Notes under the pieces: generated by a model
What the model was told of the DNA's origin: nothing
The model's input: only the letters and a program-made list of their open reading frames with translations
The model's database searches: none
Translations under genes and position numbers: made by a program
Assembly (NCBI RefSeq): GCF_002286775.1
Contig: NZ_NSGJ01000026.1
Coordinates: 1 to 64,000 of the forward strand
Source: Myroides sp. N17-2
Lineage (GTDB): Bacteria; Bacteroidota; Bacteroidia; Flavobacteriales; Flavobacteriaceae
DNA length: 64,000 nt
Direction: 5' to 3'
Shown here: piece by piece, positions 8,301-17,175 of the stretch
How positions within the stretch are numbered: position 1 is the first letter of the stretch
Layout: each line of letters starts with the position of its first letter

Positions 8301-8671
8301 GTCAAACCAAGACAGCATAAAGATGGCTATCTTTCCTATTAACGTATATTATTCTGATTATTTTTAGATATTCGCCTAGAAGATTGGCATAAAAAAAGCT
8401 ATTGAGTTCTTAAAATCAATACTTTGTAAAGATACATATTAAAACCAAAACATTTTGTACATCTTTGTTTTTTGCTATAAAATAAAATTAAAAAGTCAAG
8501 ATGACTTCAGTTACAAGTAGAATAAAAAACAACGTTAAGATATTCTAATAATAGCACGGATATACCTTCGTTTTTTGTACTTTTCCTTACGAAAAGGAAG
8601 TAGGTCTAATGGGCTATTTACCTTTAAAGATATAAATGATTTACAATCGTAAATTTATAAAACTCAAAGAA

Positions 8672-9637
8672 ATGAAAATAACGATATTAGATGATTATCA
8701 GCATGTAATCAAAAACCTAGAATGCTTTGATTTATTAAAGGGACAAGAGGTAAAAGTCTTGCACCAGTCAGAGAAAGATAATGCTAAGTTAGTTGAATTA
8801 TTAAAGGATACGGAGATTTTAGTGCTAACAAGAGAAAGAACTGAGATAACGGAAGAATTGTTGAGTAAGTTACCCAACCTAAAGTTGATCAGTCAAACAG
8901 GTAAGATCTCTAACCATCTTAATCTAGATATTTGCACACAGTATAACGTAGCTGTAGCAGAGGGTATAGGTTCTCCTGTCGCTCCTACAGAGTTGACTTG
9001 GGCATTGATACTAAATACAGTTAGAAAAATTCCTCAAGCTATACAAGGCATGAGAGAAGGGAAGTGGCAAATTAATATTGGTACTAATGTGAGTGGTAAG
9101 ACTATTGGTATTTGGGGATATGGCAAGATAGGGCAGAAGTTAGCTCAATATGCAAAGGCTTTTGATGCTAAAGTATTAGTATGGGGAAGTGAATCTTCAA
9201 GAGCTAAAGCTGTGGAAGATGGCTTTATGAGTGCAGATACTAAAGAGGCGTTTTTTAGTACAGCTGATATTATTACTGTTAACCTAAGACTAAACAAGGA
9301 TACTTACGGTATAGTGAAAGAAGCTGATCTAAAACTGATGAAGGAGAATGCAGTAGTGGTCAATACAGCTAGAGCAGAGTTGATAGAACGCGGAGCACTA
9401 GTAAATGTATTAAATAGCGGACAGAAACTGTTAGTAGGAGTAGATGTATATGAAGAAGAGCCAATCTATGATACCAATTATGAGTTGTTACATTTTGAGA
9501 ATGTAGTTTGTACACCTCATATAGGCTATGTGGAAGAATCTAGTTATGAGATATATTTCGGAACAGCTTTCGAAAATGTGATAAGTTATATTAATGGTAA
9601 TCCAGTAAATATAGCTAACCCACAGGTACTACCTTAA
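8672..9637 (+). CDS. D-2-hydroxyacid dehydrogenase family protein
   Basis: The fold and motifs are those of NAD-dependent D-2-hydroxyacid dehydrogenases: TIGIWGYGKIGQ (GxGxxG, about residue 149), the catalytic Arg in VVNTARAEL, Glu in VDVYEEEP and His in CTPHIGYV. It should reduce a 2-keto acid or oxidise a D-2-hydroxy acid in the cytoplasm; the substrate cannot be told. The ATG at 8672 starts exactly at the conserved MKITILDDYQ; an in-frame ATG at 8636 would add 12 atypical residues. The stop codon TAA (9635-9637) falls inside the first bases of a MITE-like repeat, so the C-terminus may have been set by that insertion. Confidence 0.87.
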   Translation: MKITILDDYQHVIKNLECFDLLKGQEVKVLHQSEKDNAKLVELLKDTEILVLTRERTEITEELLSKLPNLKLISQTGKISNHLNLDICTQYNVAVAEGIGSPVAPTELTWALILNTVRKIPQAIQGMREGKWQINIGTNVSGKTIGIWGYGKIGQKLAQYAKAFDAKVLVWGSESSRAKAVEDGFMSADTKEAFFSTADIITVNLRLNKDTYGIVKEADLKLMKENAVVVNTARAELIERGALVNVLNSGQKLLVGVDVYEEEPIYDTNYELLHFENVVCTPHIGYVEESSYEIYFGTAFENVISYINGNPVNIANPQVLP

Positions 9638-9785
9638 ATCTGCAACCACCATTTACTGCAAATAAATTCTACTTCACATAGCTTCAATTAGCTCTTAAAC
9701 CACACTGAAGTGTGCTTTAATCACTAATCTTGCTCTGTTTTGTATAATTCATTCTCGTTAAAATGTTATCTGCCGATTTAAGGTA
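9630..9785. mobile_element. MITE-like element, copy A
   Basis: 156 bp bounded by TACCTTAAATCTGCA and its near-perfect inverted partner TGCCGATTTAAGGTA (14 of 15 pair). The interior matches copy B (35624-35778) nearly throughout, including an internal small hairpin CACACTGAAGTGTG whose loop differs between copies. There is no coding capacity. It overlaps the stop codon of the upstream dehydrogenase. Confidence 0.85.
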
Positions 9786-9798
9786 TTATAAAAACCAA

Positions 9799-9827
9799 AA
9801 GGCACTCTGATAAGGAGTGCCTTTTTT
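9799..9827. terminator. Bidirectional intrinsic terminator
   Basis: Stem GGCACTC / GAGTGCC with flanking A- and T-runs, lying between the convergent dehydrogenase (+) and pstB (-). Confidence 0.85.
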
Positions 9828-9882
9828 ATTAACAAGTTGACTTATTAATGACTAAGTAGGTAAGTGGTCTACTATTATTATA

Positions 9883-10629
9883 TTATCCAAAGACACCATT
9901 GATGTAGTTCTTCGTCATTTCATGTTTAGGGTTCTCAAAGATATCTTGAGTCAATCCGCTTTCTTTCACTTCACCCAAATACATAAAATACGTTTGATCA
10001 GCGATACGCTGTGCTTGTTGCATATTATGTGTTACGATAGCGATCGTGTACTTTTCTTTAAGGTGTAGAATAAGCTCTTCTATTTTAAGCGTACTCACAG
10101 GGTCAAGAGCAGAACATGGCTCATCCATCAAGATAACCTCAGGTCTTAGAGCAACTGCTCTAGCGATACACAGACGTTGCTGTTGTCCTCCTGATAGGCG
10201 GTGAGCAGGCATCTTTAAATCGTCTTTTACCTCATCCCATAAGAAGGCCTCTGTTAAGGCTTTCTCGATTACACTCTTATCGTGAGGTAAGTTGTTTATC
10301 TTTAGTCCGTAAGCGATATTGTCATAGATACTCTTAGGGAAAGGGTTTGCTTTTTGAAACACCATTCCGATGCGCTTTCTAATCTCTGTTACAGGAATAT
10401 TCTTTGAATAAATATCAATATCCTCAAGCATGATCTTTCCGTTGATCTTAGCATAAGGCACTAAGTCATGCATGCGGTTAAAGCTTCTAAGTAAAGTACT
10501 CTTACCACAACCAGATGGTCCGATAAGGGCAGTTATTTTATTCTCTTCAAACTCGACGTTTACACTTTTTAAAACTTGCTTGTTTGCAAAACTAATACTT
10601 AAGTTTTGTGCAGATAATTTAGTTTTCAT
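9883..10629 (-). CDS. pstB: Phosphate ABC transporter ATP-binding protein PstB
   Basis: ATPase of the high-affinity phosphate importer. Motifs in order: Walker A GPSGCGKST (37-45), Q-loop region FQKANPFPKSIYDN (~91-104), signature LSGGQQQR (145-152), Walker B VILMDEP (165-171) with the SALDP D-loop, and the H-loop in VTHNMQQA. The FxKxNPFPKSI segment and the length of 248 aa are typical of PstB. The start overlaps pstA by 11 bp, so it is the last gene of a tightly packed pstSCAB operon. No phoU gene follows before the terminator. Confidence 0.96.
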   Translation of the reverse strand: MKTKLSAQNLSISFANKQVLKSVNVEFEENKITALIGPSGCGKSTLLRSFNRMHDLVPYAKINGKIMLEDIDIYSKNIPVTEIRKRIGMVFQKANPFPKSIYDNIAYGLKINNLPHDKSVIEKALTEAFLWDEVKDDLKMPAHRLSGGQQQRLCIARAVALRPEVILMDEPCSALDPVSTLKIEELILHLKEKYTIAIVTHNMQQAQRIADQTYFMYLGEVKESGLTQDIFENPKHEMTKNYINGVFG

Positions 10630-11476
10630 TTTTTCTGAATTTATAACGGATATAAAATGCGCTTAAGTTTAATAGGAACACGACTAAGATTAGTACTAAT
10701 GCTGTTCCGTAGGCGATAGGTCTAACTTCATCAATAGCTTGATGTTGTGTAGATAACATGTATAAGTGATAAGGAAGAGCCATAAACTCTTGGTTTACAT
10801 ATCCATTCGTATCACTGATATAGAATGCAGCACCTGTGAATAGGATAGGAGCTGTCTCACCAGCCGCTCTTGACAGCGTTAGTACTACTCCTGTTAATAT
10901 TCCAGGTACAGCAGAAGGTATCACTACATCTTTGATAGTCTCAAATTTAGTAGCCCCCACTGCTAATGCAGCTTCTCTTGTACTATTTGGTATTTGCATT
11001 AAAGCCTCTTCTGTTGTGGTAATAATATAGGGTAGAGATAATAACCCTAAAGTAAGACCTGCTGCTAATAGGGATGTACCTAATGATAATGCCTGTACAA
11101 ACAAGGCTAATCCAAATAATCCGTAGATAATAGAAGGTACTCCTGATAAGTTACGTATCGCTGCACGGATAATCTTCGTTAGCCAATTGTTTTCTGCATA
11201 CTCGTTTAAGTAGATGGCACAGAATACACCAAATGGAATACTAAATAGCGCAGTGATTAGGGTGATTAATACTGTACCGATAATAGGAGTAAGGATACCA
11301 CCTTTAGTCATTCCTTCTTTAGGAATAGAAGTGATAAACTCCCATGATAAGCTACCTACTCCTTTAGTGACAATCTCAAGGATGATCACTACAAGGAAGA
11401 AACACACGATAAGTGTTGTTCCTACTAATGTTCCCCATTCAATGATAGAGGAAAATCTAAATCTTTTATGCAGCAT
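10619..11476 (-). CDS. pstA: Phosphate ABC transporter permease PstA
   Basis: Inner-membrane permease subunit that pairs with PstC. About six membrane helices are visible. The EAA loop reads EEALMQIPNSTREAALAVGA followed by TKFETIKDVVIPSAVPGILT, and RAAGETAPILFTG is the family-typical stretch. Length (285 aa) is normal. It overlaps pstC by 11 bp upstream and pstB by 11 bp downstream, consistent with translational coupling. Confidence 0.95.
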   Translation of the reverse strand: MLHKRFRFSSIIEWGTLVGTTLIVCFFLVVIILEIVTKGVGSLSWEFITSIPKEGMTKGGILTPIIGTVLITLITALFSIPFGVFCAIYLNEYAENNWLTKIIRAAIRNLSGVPSIIYGLFGLALFVQALSLGTSLLAAGLTLGLLSLPYIITTTEEALMQIPNSTREAALAVGATKFETIKDVVIPSAVPGILTGVVLTLSRAAGETAPILFTGAAFYISDTNGYVNQEFMALPYHLYMLSTQHQAIDEVRPIAYGTALVLILVVFLLNLSAFYIRYKFRKNEN

Positions 11477-12356
11477 GGTATTTTCTTAATCTGTTTATAA
11501 AATATTCTCCTACTAAGTTGGCGATTAACGTCATAAAGAACAGTACTGTTGCCAATGCGTATAATCCGTAGTAGTGTGTAGTCTGATAAGGAACTTCTCC
11601 CATCTCAATAGCGATAGTCGCCGTCATCGTTTTTACTGAATCAAAGAACCCTGTAGGAATTAGAGCGGCGTTACCTGTAGCCATCAGTACTGTCATCGTC
11701 TCTCCGATAGCTCTACCGACACCTAACATAATCGCTGATATAATACCAGGGCCTGCGGCAGGGATAATTACTTTGCGTAGTGTCTGCCATTTGGTCGCTC
11801 CTACACCGTAGCTTGCCTCTTTGTACATTTTAGGTACAGCGTGTATAGCATCTTCTGCAATCGTGATAATAGTAGGCAATGCCATAATAGCAAGTAATAT
11901 CGCTCCGTTTAGAGCATTTAAACCGTTTGGTAGATTAGCCATATCAGCTAATCCAGGGCTTACTACTACGATACCTAAGAAACCGATTACTACTGATGGT
12001 ACAGCTGCTAACATTTCAACTGCCGGCTTCAGGATGTTCTTTAATCTTTTGCCTGCGTATTCAGAGATAAATGCGGCTGTTCCGATACCAAGAGGAATAG
12101 CGATAAGCATAGCCCCAAAGGTTACTATTGTCGTACTTAATATAAGTGGAAGCATTCCATATTGAGGATTCTTACCTGTAGGATTCCACTCCATCCCAGT
12201 GATGAAATCAAGTGGTTTAACATCCATAAAGAAAGATATTGAGTTATAGATTAACATTGCTAATATACCTCCTAATAAGAAAAGCACTAAAAGACCAGTT
12301 GCTTTAAAGATATACTTGAACGCGATATCTAAGCCTATTCTAATTTTATATTTCAT
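11466..12356 (-). CDS. pstC: Phosphate ABC transporter permease PstC
   Basis: Inner-membrane permease subunit. Several hydrophobic helices are visible, as is the EAA loop (MYKEASYGVGATKWQTLRKV), followed by GVGRAIGETMTVLMATGNA, diagnostic of PstC. At 296 aa it fits the short PstC type without a large periplasmic insertion. It starts 1 bp after the pstS stop and overlaps pstA. Confidence 0.95.
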   Translation of the reverse strand: MKYKIRIGLDIAFKYIFKATGLLVLFLLGGILAMLIYNSISFFMDVKPLDFITGMEWNPTGKNPQYGMLPLILSTTIVTFGAMLIAIPLGIGTAAFISEYAGKRLKNILKPAVEMLAAVPSVVIGFLGIVVVSPGLADMANLPNGLNALNGAILLAIMALPTIITIAEDAIHAVPKMYKEASYGVGATKWQTLRKVIIPAAGPGIISAIMLGVGRAIGETMTVLMATGNAALIPTGFFDSVKTMTATIAIEMGEVPYQTTHYYGLYALATVLFFMTLIANLVGEYFINRLRKYHAA

Positions 12357-12357
12357 T

Positions 12358-13221
12358 TTATGGTCGTTCTATGATATAATATCCGTGATCAATGATTATT
12401 TTCTTACCTATTTCGCTACTTTCAAAGTCAATAAAAGGCTTTACTTTCTCCCAAGAGTCTTCTAAGATGAATTGGTATAGTGGTCTTTGGAAGAAATACA
12501 GACTGTTATTAATCGTTGCTGCATCTATCGGTGAGAAAGCTTGAGAAGTAGCAGTTTCTTTAATATTAAGAATCTTTACAGTAGGATTAGCAGATACCTC
12601 GTGTGAGATATATCCTGCACCGACGTAGCCTATCCCTGATTTGTCTGCTTTTACTCCTTCTAAGATCTGAGCATTACCTGTCATTTCTTTAGCTGCATTA
12701 GAGAACTCTATCTTTAGTTTCTTTTTAATGAAGGAATGTGTTCCAGAGCTACTTTGGCGACCATAGATGTTAATAGGTAAATCTACTGTAGTGACTTGAT
12801 TCCAATTAGTAATCTCTCCTTTTAGAATCTTGGCTAGTGTTTCAAGATCTATTTCATTAATCGGTAGATCTTTGTGCACGACAAAAGCAGTAGCATCTTC
12901 AGCAAATACGACAGTGTGTACTTTGATGTTCTTGTCTTCAAATTGTTTGATTTCTTTGTCCGATAAAGGACGAGAAGAGTTAGCGATGTCTGCTTGGCCA
13001 TTTAATAAGGAAGTAATTCCTATACCAGATCCTCCACCAGAGATGGCAATACTAAATTCAGCATCTATTTGAGTGTATTTCTCGGCCAGATTAACTGCTA
13101 AGTTCACTTCGGTATCAGATCCTTTCATTTTGATTGAATGGTTCTTGTTACCGCAAGAAAGTAATAATAAGGAAGAAAAGACTAATAAACCTCTTCTTAC
13201 AAATAAATAGTGTTTTTTCAT
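12358..13221 (-). CDS. pstS: Phosphate-binding lipoprotein PstS
   Basis: Periplasmic phosphate-binding component. The N-terminus is a lipoprotein signal ending LLLLSCGNK, so the protein is probably membrane-tethered. Phosphate-site segments are present: KGSDTEVNLAVNLAEKY, AISGGGSGIGITSLLNG, IANSSRPLSDKE, and YGRQSSSGTHSFIK. Length (287 aa) is normal for lipid-anchored PstS. The ATG at 13221 is preferred over a TTG at 13230. It is the first gene of pstSCAB, and four PhoP-box-like hexamers at 11-bp spacing lie just upstream (13245-13283), so phosphate-starvation induction is likely. Confidence 0.93.
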   Translation of the reverse strand: MKKHYLFVRRGLLVFSSLLLLSCGNKNHSIKMKGSDTEVNLAVNLAEKYTQIDAEFSIAISGGGSGIGITSLLNGQADIANSSRPLSDKEIKQFEDKNIKVHTVVFAEDATAFVVHKDLPINEIDLETLAKILKGEITNWNQVTTVDLPINIYGRQSSSGTHSFIKKKLKIEFSNAAKEMTGNAQILEGVKADKSGIGYVGAGYISHEVSANPTVKILNIKETATSQAFSPIDAATINNSLYFFQRPLYQFILEDSWEKVKPFIDFESSEIGKKIIIDHGYYIIERP

Positions 13222-13244
13222 CGAGGACAAAGTACCTATCTAAT

Positions 13245-13283
13245 TGTAATCTGTGAGTTATTGGTATGTTATCAAAGGGTTAA
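13245..13283 (-). promoter_or_regulatory. Candidate Pho box array upstream of pstS
   Basis: Four hexamers at exact 11-bp period on the minus strand: TTAACC (13283-13278), ATAACA (13272-13267), ATAACT (13261-13256), ATTACA (13250-13245). This matches the known PhoP pattern of TTAACA-like direct repeats about one helical turn apart. The array ends 24 bp before the pstS ATG; a TACTTTG element (13234-13228) lies between. Confidence 0.7.
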
Positions 13284-13771
13284 GTGATATTTTTTATTGA
13301 TTATTTAGTAAGATTGATAAAATAATTAAGAGATGTTTGTAAAAGGTAGGTTATTTATTAATAGTCAATATTATTTTTAGAAACAACTTGGATTGTATGA
13401 GAAGATGTGGACTTGGTTTATTGTTTGCTATGTTATGACAAGGTTAAGAGGGGAGGTAGATTAAATATAGGTAAATACCAAGTCATAGTATTTGAAAACT
13501 GATCTTATTCTATTATGTATAAATAGAGTACTAATACAAAGTAATGAGAGGTTACTAACTTATTTTGTATTATTATACTGAATATTTGTATTTTGTTTGT
13601 TTTTAGTGAGCTTCTGATTAGTAAACAAAAAAAACAACTGTTTTGTCCTAATAATTTGTGTGTTTTTGTCAGTGTTTATTGATAAAACGAAGTATTAAGT
13701 TTTACTAGGGTCTAAAAGAAATAATTACTAGATAATATTTGATTTATATAAGTTTATAGGCGATTGTATAA
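13284..13771. other. AT-rich divergent intergenic region pstS / susC
   Basis: No gene or stable structure is seen between the two hexamer arrays. The DNA is very A/T-rich with no open frame of note. Confidence 0.5.
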
Positions 13772-13810
13772 TGTTATCTATTTGTATAACAGATGTTATG
13801 GGATTGTAAT
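13772..13810. promoter_or_regulatory. Candidate Pho box array upstream of susC
   Basis: On the plus strand TGTTAT (13772), TGTATA (13783), TGTTAT (13794) and TGTAAT (13805) recur at exact 11-bp period; the complements are ATAACA-type PhoP hexamers. The array lies ~100 bp upstream of the susC ATG in opposite orientation to susC, with a TATGTTTA -7-like element at 13874-13881 between them. Confidence 0.6.
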
Positions 13811-13908
13811 AGCTTTATGGAAGCTTAATGTTTTATTAAACTGAGGATGGATTAGCTAATTACTTAATGGTACTATGTTTAGCAAAATAAACATTAACAC
13901 CTGTAATT

Positions 13909-16900
13909 ATGAAGAAATTCAAGGTCTGTTGCTATATAGCATTCCTATTTTACTCTGGTTATCTTGTTGCTCAAGATCATCAACCACCAGTCAGTACCCC
14001 ATTAGTTTCGATAGTGATCGAACAGGATGCAAGCTTAGGAAGCGTGGTAACAGAATTAGCATCTAAAGTAGGCGCTAAGGTAATCATCAAAGACCAATCT
14101 TTAAAACAGACTCCTCTTATTGCTTATGAAGTCAAGGCAACAAAGCTTCAGGATGTCTTAGAAACGATAGCTATGCAGACTGGATATACAGTCACGTATG
14201 GCAATGGTGAGATTACCGTAAAAAATGATCAATTCAATACCCAACTAGAAGACATTACTTTAGTAGCTATTGGATATGGTGATAAAAAGAAACAAAACAT
14301 TACTACATCGGTCACTGAGGTAGACACTAGGACATTGAGAAATAGACCTTTGTCAAATGCTGTGTCTGCTTTACAAGGGACTACTCCTGGACTAAATATC
14401 ACAAACTCTAGTGGTAAAGAAGATGCAGAAGCAAATATTAATATTCGTGGTTTTAATTCTGTCAATGGGGGAGGTCCTTTAGTGTTAATTGATGGTGTCG
14501 AGGGAAACTTATCTAATATTAATCCAGATGATATCGCAAATATTAGTGTCTTAAAAGATGCTGGAGCAGCTGCTGTATATGGTGCTCGTGGTGCTTTTGG
14601 AGTAGTATTAGTTACAACTAAGAACCCTGAAGTAGGACAGATTAAAGTAAGTGTTAACTCCTCTATGAATATTTTGTCTCAAACTCAGAATACAGATTTT
14701 GTTACAGATCCTTACTTAGCAGCGAAAATAGTAGATCAAGCATTTATCACTGGTAGTGGTCGTAGTTATACAGGATATAATGAATATGACTATGAACAGT
14801 TAAAAGCAGTATCTAAAGACCCATCATTAGCTCGTGTTGAGATTCAAAATAGAAATGGACGTGATCAGTATGTACACTATGGTAGTACAGATTGGTGGAA
14901 CTACTTCTGGAAAGATACTCGTTACTCTTATATTAATGATATTAGTATATCAGGAGGAAGTGAGAAAGTAAAAGGATATTTCTCTTATAGAAACTACTCT
15001 GCTGATGGTTTATTAAAAGTACAAGACGATAAGTATAAGAAGAATAACCTACGTGCTAAATTTGATATTAAAATTAATGATTGGATTAGTTTCTCTACAA
15101 ATAATCAATATTTTAAATCATCTGATTTAGTGCATGGAGGTACACAGTATGGCTGGAGAGACCCGTGGACTAGTGAGATGTTAGTACACGCATTACCATC
15201 TTATGTACCTGTGAACCCTGATGGTGGAGCACTATGGCGGACAGAACTTAATAATTATACTATTGGAGATGGTTATTTTGCTTCATTATTACATGGCAAA
15301 TCGAATAGAACTGCAGTGAGAGATGAGTTCTCTACTATTAATGCTTTTCATTTTAAGCCAACAAAAGATTTTGACATTCATGCGAGTTATGCATATAAGA
15401 AAAATACAAGAGATATCAATGAACGCTCTACTTTAGTTCCTTATTCTATTTTCCCTAATCAGATCCAATATTTTGGTGAGAATAAATTGAATGTAAACGA
15501 GACTATAGAAGATTATAATGCTCTTAATATTTATGGTCAGTATCGTCTAGACTTCGGAGATCATAATTTTGAAGTAATGGGAGGATATAATCAAGAGTAT
15601 TTTAAGAACGATAATCGTATTATGAGTATTCAGAATTTAATCTCTGATGATTTGACTAATTTAGGATTAGGTTCGTCTAATCCTACAGTAGTAGGAAGTG
15701 CTTATGAATGGGCATTACGAGGATATTTTTATCGTTTCTCATATGATTATGCTGGTAAATATTTAGTAGAGTTAAACGGTCGTTATGATGCGACATCTAA
15801 GTTTCCTAGTGAACAGAGATGGCAATTCTTTCCCTCTGTCTCTTTAGGTTGGAATGTAGCGAATGAACCATTCTTTAAACGAACGTTCGGGTTTTGGAAT
15901 CAGTTTAAAATTCGCGCTTCTTATGGAGAATTAGGTAACCAAGCTATCGGTGCATACGCTTATATCCCTACTTTAAATAAAGCGATAGATAAGGGCTATG
16001 CGATAGATGGAGCATTGTTAGAGTATATGCAAGCCCCTTCTTTAAATCCTAGAGATATTACCTGGGAAACTGTAGCTACTACGAACATTGGGTTTGATTT
16101 AGGCTTCTTTCAGAATCGCTTAAATGTAGGTTTTGATTATTTCCAAAAGGACATTGAAGGAATGTTAACAAAAGGAAGAACGCTACCAGGTGTACTTGGA
16201 ACAGAATCGCCTCGTGAAAATGCAGCAGACTTAAGGACAAAAGGATTTGAAGTTTCTGTAGGTTATAATGATTCATTTAAGTTAGGGAATAGTGATTTTA
16301 ATTATTCATTGTCTGTAGGACTTGCTGATTCTAAGACTAAGATTACTCGTTTTGACAATCCTACAGGTCTTTTGACAGACTATTACGAAGGAATGGAGCT
16401 AGGCGAGATTTGGGGATATTCAGTTGAAGGATTATTCTCAAGTGCAGATCAAATAGCTAATCATGCTGACCAATCACGTGTATCTGCTCATATAATTGCT
16501 AATGGAGGATTACAGCCTGGTGATGTTATGTTTAAGGACTTAAATGGAGATGGTATCGTGAGTGAAGGAGCTAATACATTAGAGAATCATGGAGATATGC
16601 GTAAGATTGGGAATACAGCACCTAGATACCAGTATAATTTCCGCCTTGCATTTGATTGGAAAGGAATTGATTTCGCAGCATTCTTTCAAGGAGTCGGTAA
16701 GCAAGATTGGTATCCTGATACAGATAGTAGAATGTTCTGGGGACCATATAATAGACCATATAACTCATTTATTCGCCAAGATTTAGCGAATGATATTTGG
16801 ACGCCAGAGAATCCAAATGCTTACTTTCCACGTCTAGTGGGGTATACTTCGCTAGGAAGTAATAGACAGTTAGGAGTACAAAACGATCGATACCTACAAG

Positions 16901-17166
16901 ACATTTCTTACCTACGTCTAAAGAATATTACTTTAGGATATACTTTGCCTCAAGATTTAGTGAAAAGAGTGAAGATGGATAAGGTAAGAATCTATGTAAG
17001 TGGAGAGAATCTATTTACGTTTACTAATCTTACAGACTACATCGACCCAGAAGCTGCTAGTAATGCTTTTGATTTTAACAGCCCTAGTTCTGCTCGTAAA
17101 CGCACCAATGGTCAAAACTTCCCATTCTCAAAGATTGTTTCTTTTGGAGTACAACTTAATTTCTAA
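13909..17166 (+). CDS. SusC-type TonB-dependent receptor with STN domain
   Basis: Outer-membrane importer of the SusC/RagA family (1,085 aa). Signal peptide ending VAQ at ~22; an STN domain at about 30-100 (VSIVIEQDASLGSVVTELAS..., ending YGNGEITVKND); then directly the plug domain (LRNRPLSNAVSALQGTTPGL, NINIRGFNSVNGGGPLVLID, VLKDAGAAAVYGARGAFGVV) and the barrel, ending in SFGVQLNF. The usual carboxypeptidase-like N-terminal domain is missing; STN takes its place. STN domains normally signal to a FecR-type anti-sigma factor, yet none is encoded nearby. It is followed 9 bp later by susD and then phosphodiesterase genes, next to pst, suggesting uptake of a phosphorus-containing substrate. Confidence 0.92.
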   Translation: MKKFKVCCYIAFLFYSGYLVAQDHQPPVSTPLVSIVIEQDASLGSVVTELASKVGAKVIIKDQSLKQTPLIAYEVKATKLQDVLETIAMQTGYTVTYGNGEITVKNDQFNTQLEDITLVAIGYGDKKKQNITTSVTEVDTRTLRNRPLSNAVSALQGTTPGLNITNSSGKEDAEANINIRGFNSVNGGGPLVLIDGVEGNLSNINPDDIANISVLKDAGAAAVYGARGAFGVVLVTTKNPEVGQIKVSVNSSMNILSQTQNTDFVTDPYLAAKIVDQAFITGSGRSYTGYNEYDYEQLKAVSKDPSLARVEIQNRNGRDQYVHYGSTDWWNYFWKDTRYSYINDISISGGSEKVKGYFSYRNYSADGLLKVQDDKYKKNNLRAKFDIKINDWISFSTNNQYFKSSDLVHGGTQYGWRDPWTSEMLVHALPSYVPVNPDGGALWRTELNNYTIGDGYFASLLHGKSNRTAVRDEFSTINAFHFKPTKDFDIHASYAYKKNTRDINERSTLVPYSIFPNQIQYFGENKLNVNETIEDYNALNIYGQYRLDFGDHNFEVMGGYNQEYFKNDNRIMSIQNLISDDLTNLGLGSSNPTVVGSAYEWALRGYFYRFSYDYAGKYLVELNGRYDATSKFPSEQRWQFFPSVSLGWNVANEPFFKRTFGFWNQFKIRASYGELGNQAIGAYAYIPTLNKAIDKGYAIDGALLEYMQAPSLNPRDITWETVATTNIGFDLGFFQNRLNVGFDYFQKDIEGMLTKGRTLPGVLGTESPRENAADLRTKGFEVSVGYNDSFKLGNSDFNYSLSVGLADSKTKITRFDNPTGLLTDYYEGMELGEIWGYSVEGLFSSADQIANHADQSRVSAHIIANGGLQPGDVMFKDLNGDGIVSEGANTLENHGDMRKIGNTAPRYQYNFRLAFDWKGIDFAAFFQGVGKQDWYPDTDSRMFWGPYNRPYNSFIRQDLANDIWTPENPNAYFPRLVGYTSLGSNRQLGVQNDRYLQDISYLRLKNITLGYTLPQDLVKRVKMDKVRIYVSGENLFTFTNLTDYIDPEAASNAFDFNSPSSARKRTNGQNFPFSKIVSFGVQLNF

Positions 17167-17175
17167 ACAACGAAT

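Larger units (their letters stand above)
8022..8510. repeat. Dispersed non-coding repeat R, copy 1
   Basis: About 489 bp that align along most of their length with the reverse complement of 36913-37416. Shared blocks in order: TTTCTTATAT, TTAGAAATCAA, CTTATCACTT, ATGAAAGTATAT, GACAGCAT, a GTCCAT hairpin, TGGACTCA tandem units, AGCATAAAGATG, CTGATTATTTTTA, TTTGCTATAAA and TCAAGATG. No coding frame is conserved. The TCAAGATG end lies ~160 bp upstream of the dehydrogenase ATG; copy 2 is placed the same way upstream of the VF530 gene. Confidence 0.85.

Noticed and set aside
8300..8640. Riboswitch or leader peptide upstream of the dehydrogenase
   Set aside because: No known aptamer pattern is visible, and most of the region is explained by the dispersed repeat R.
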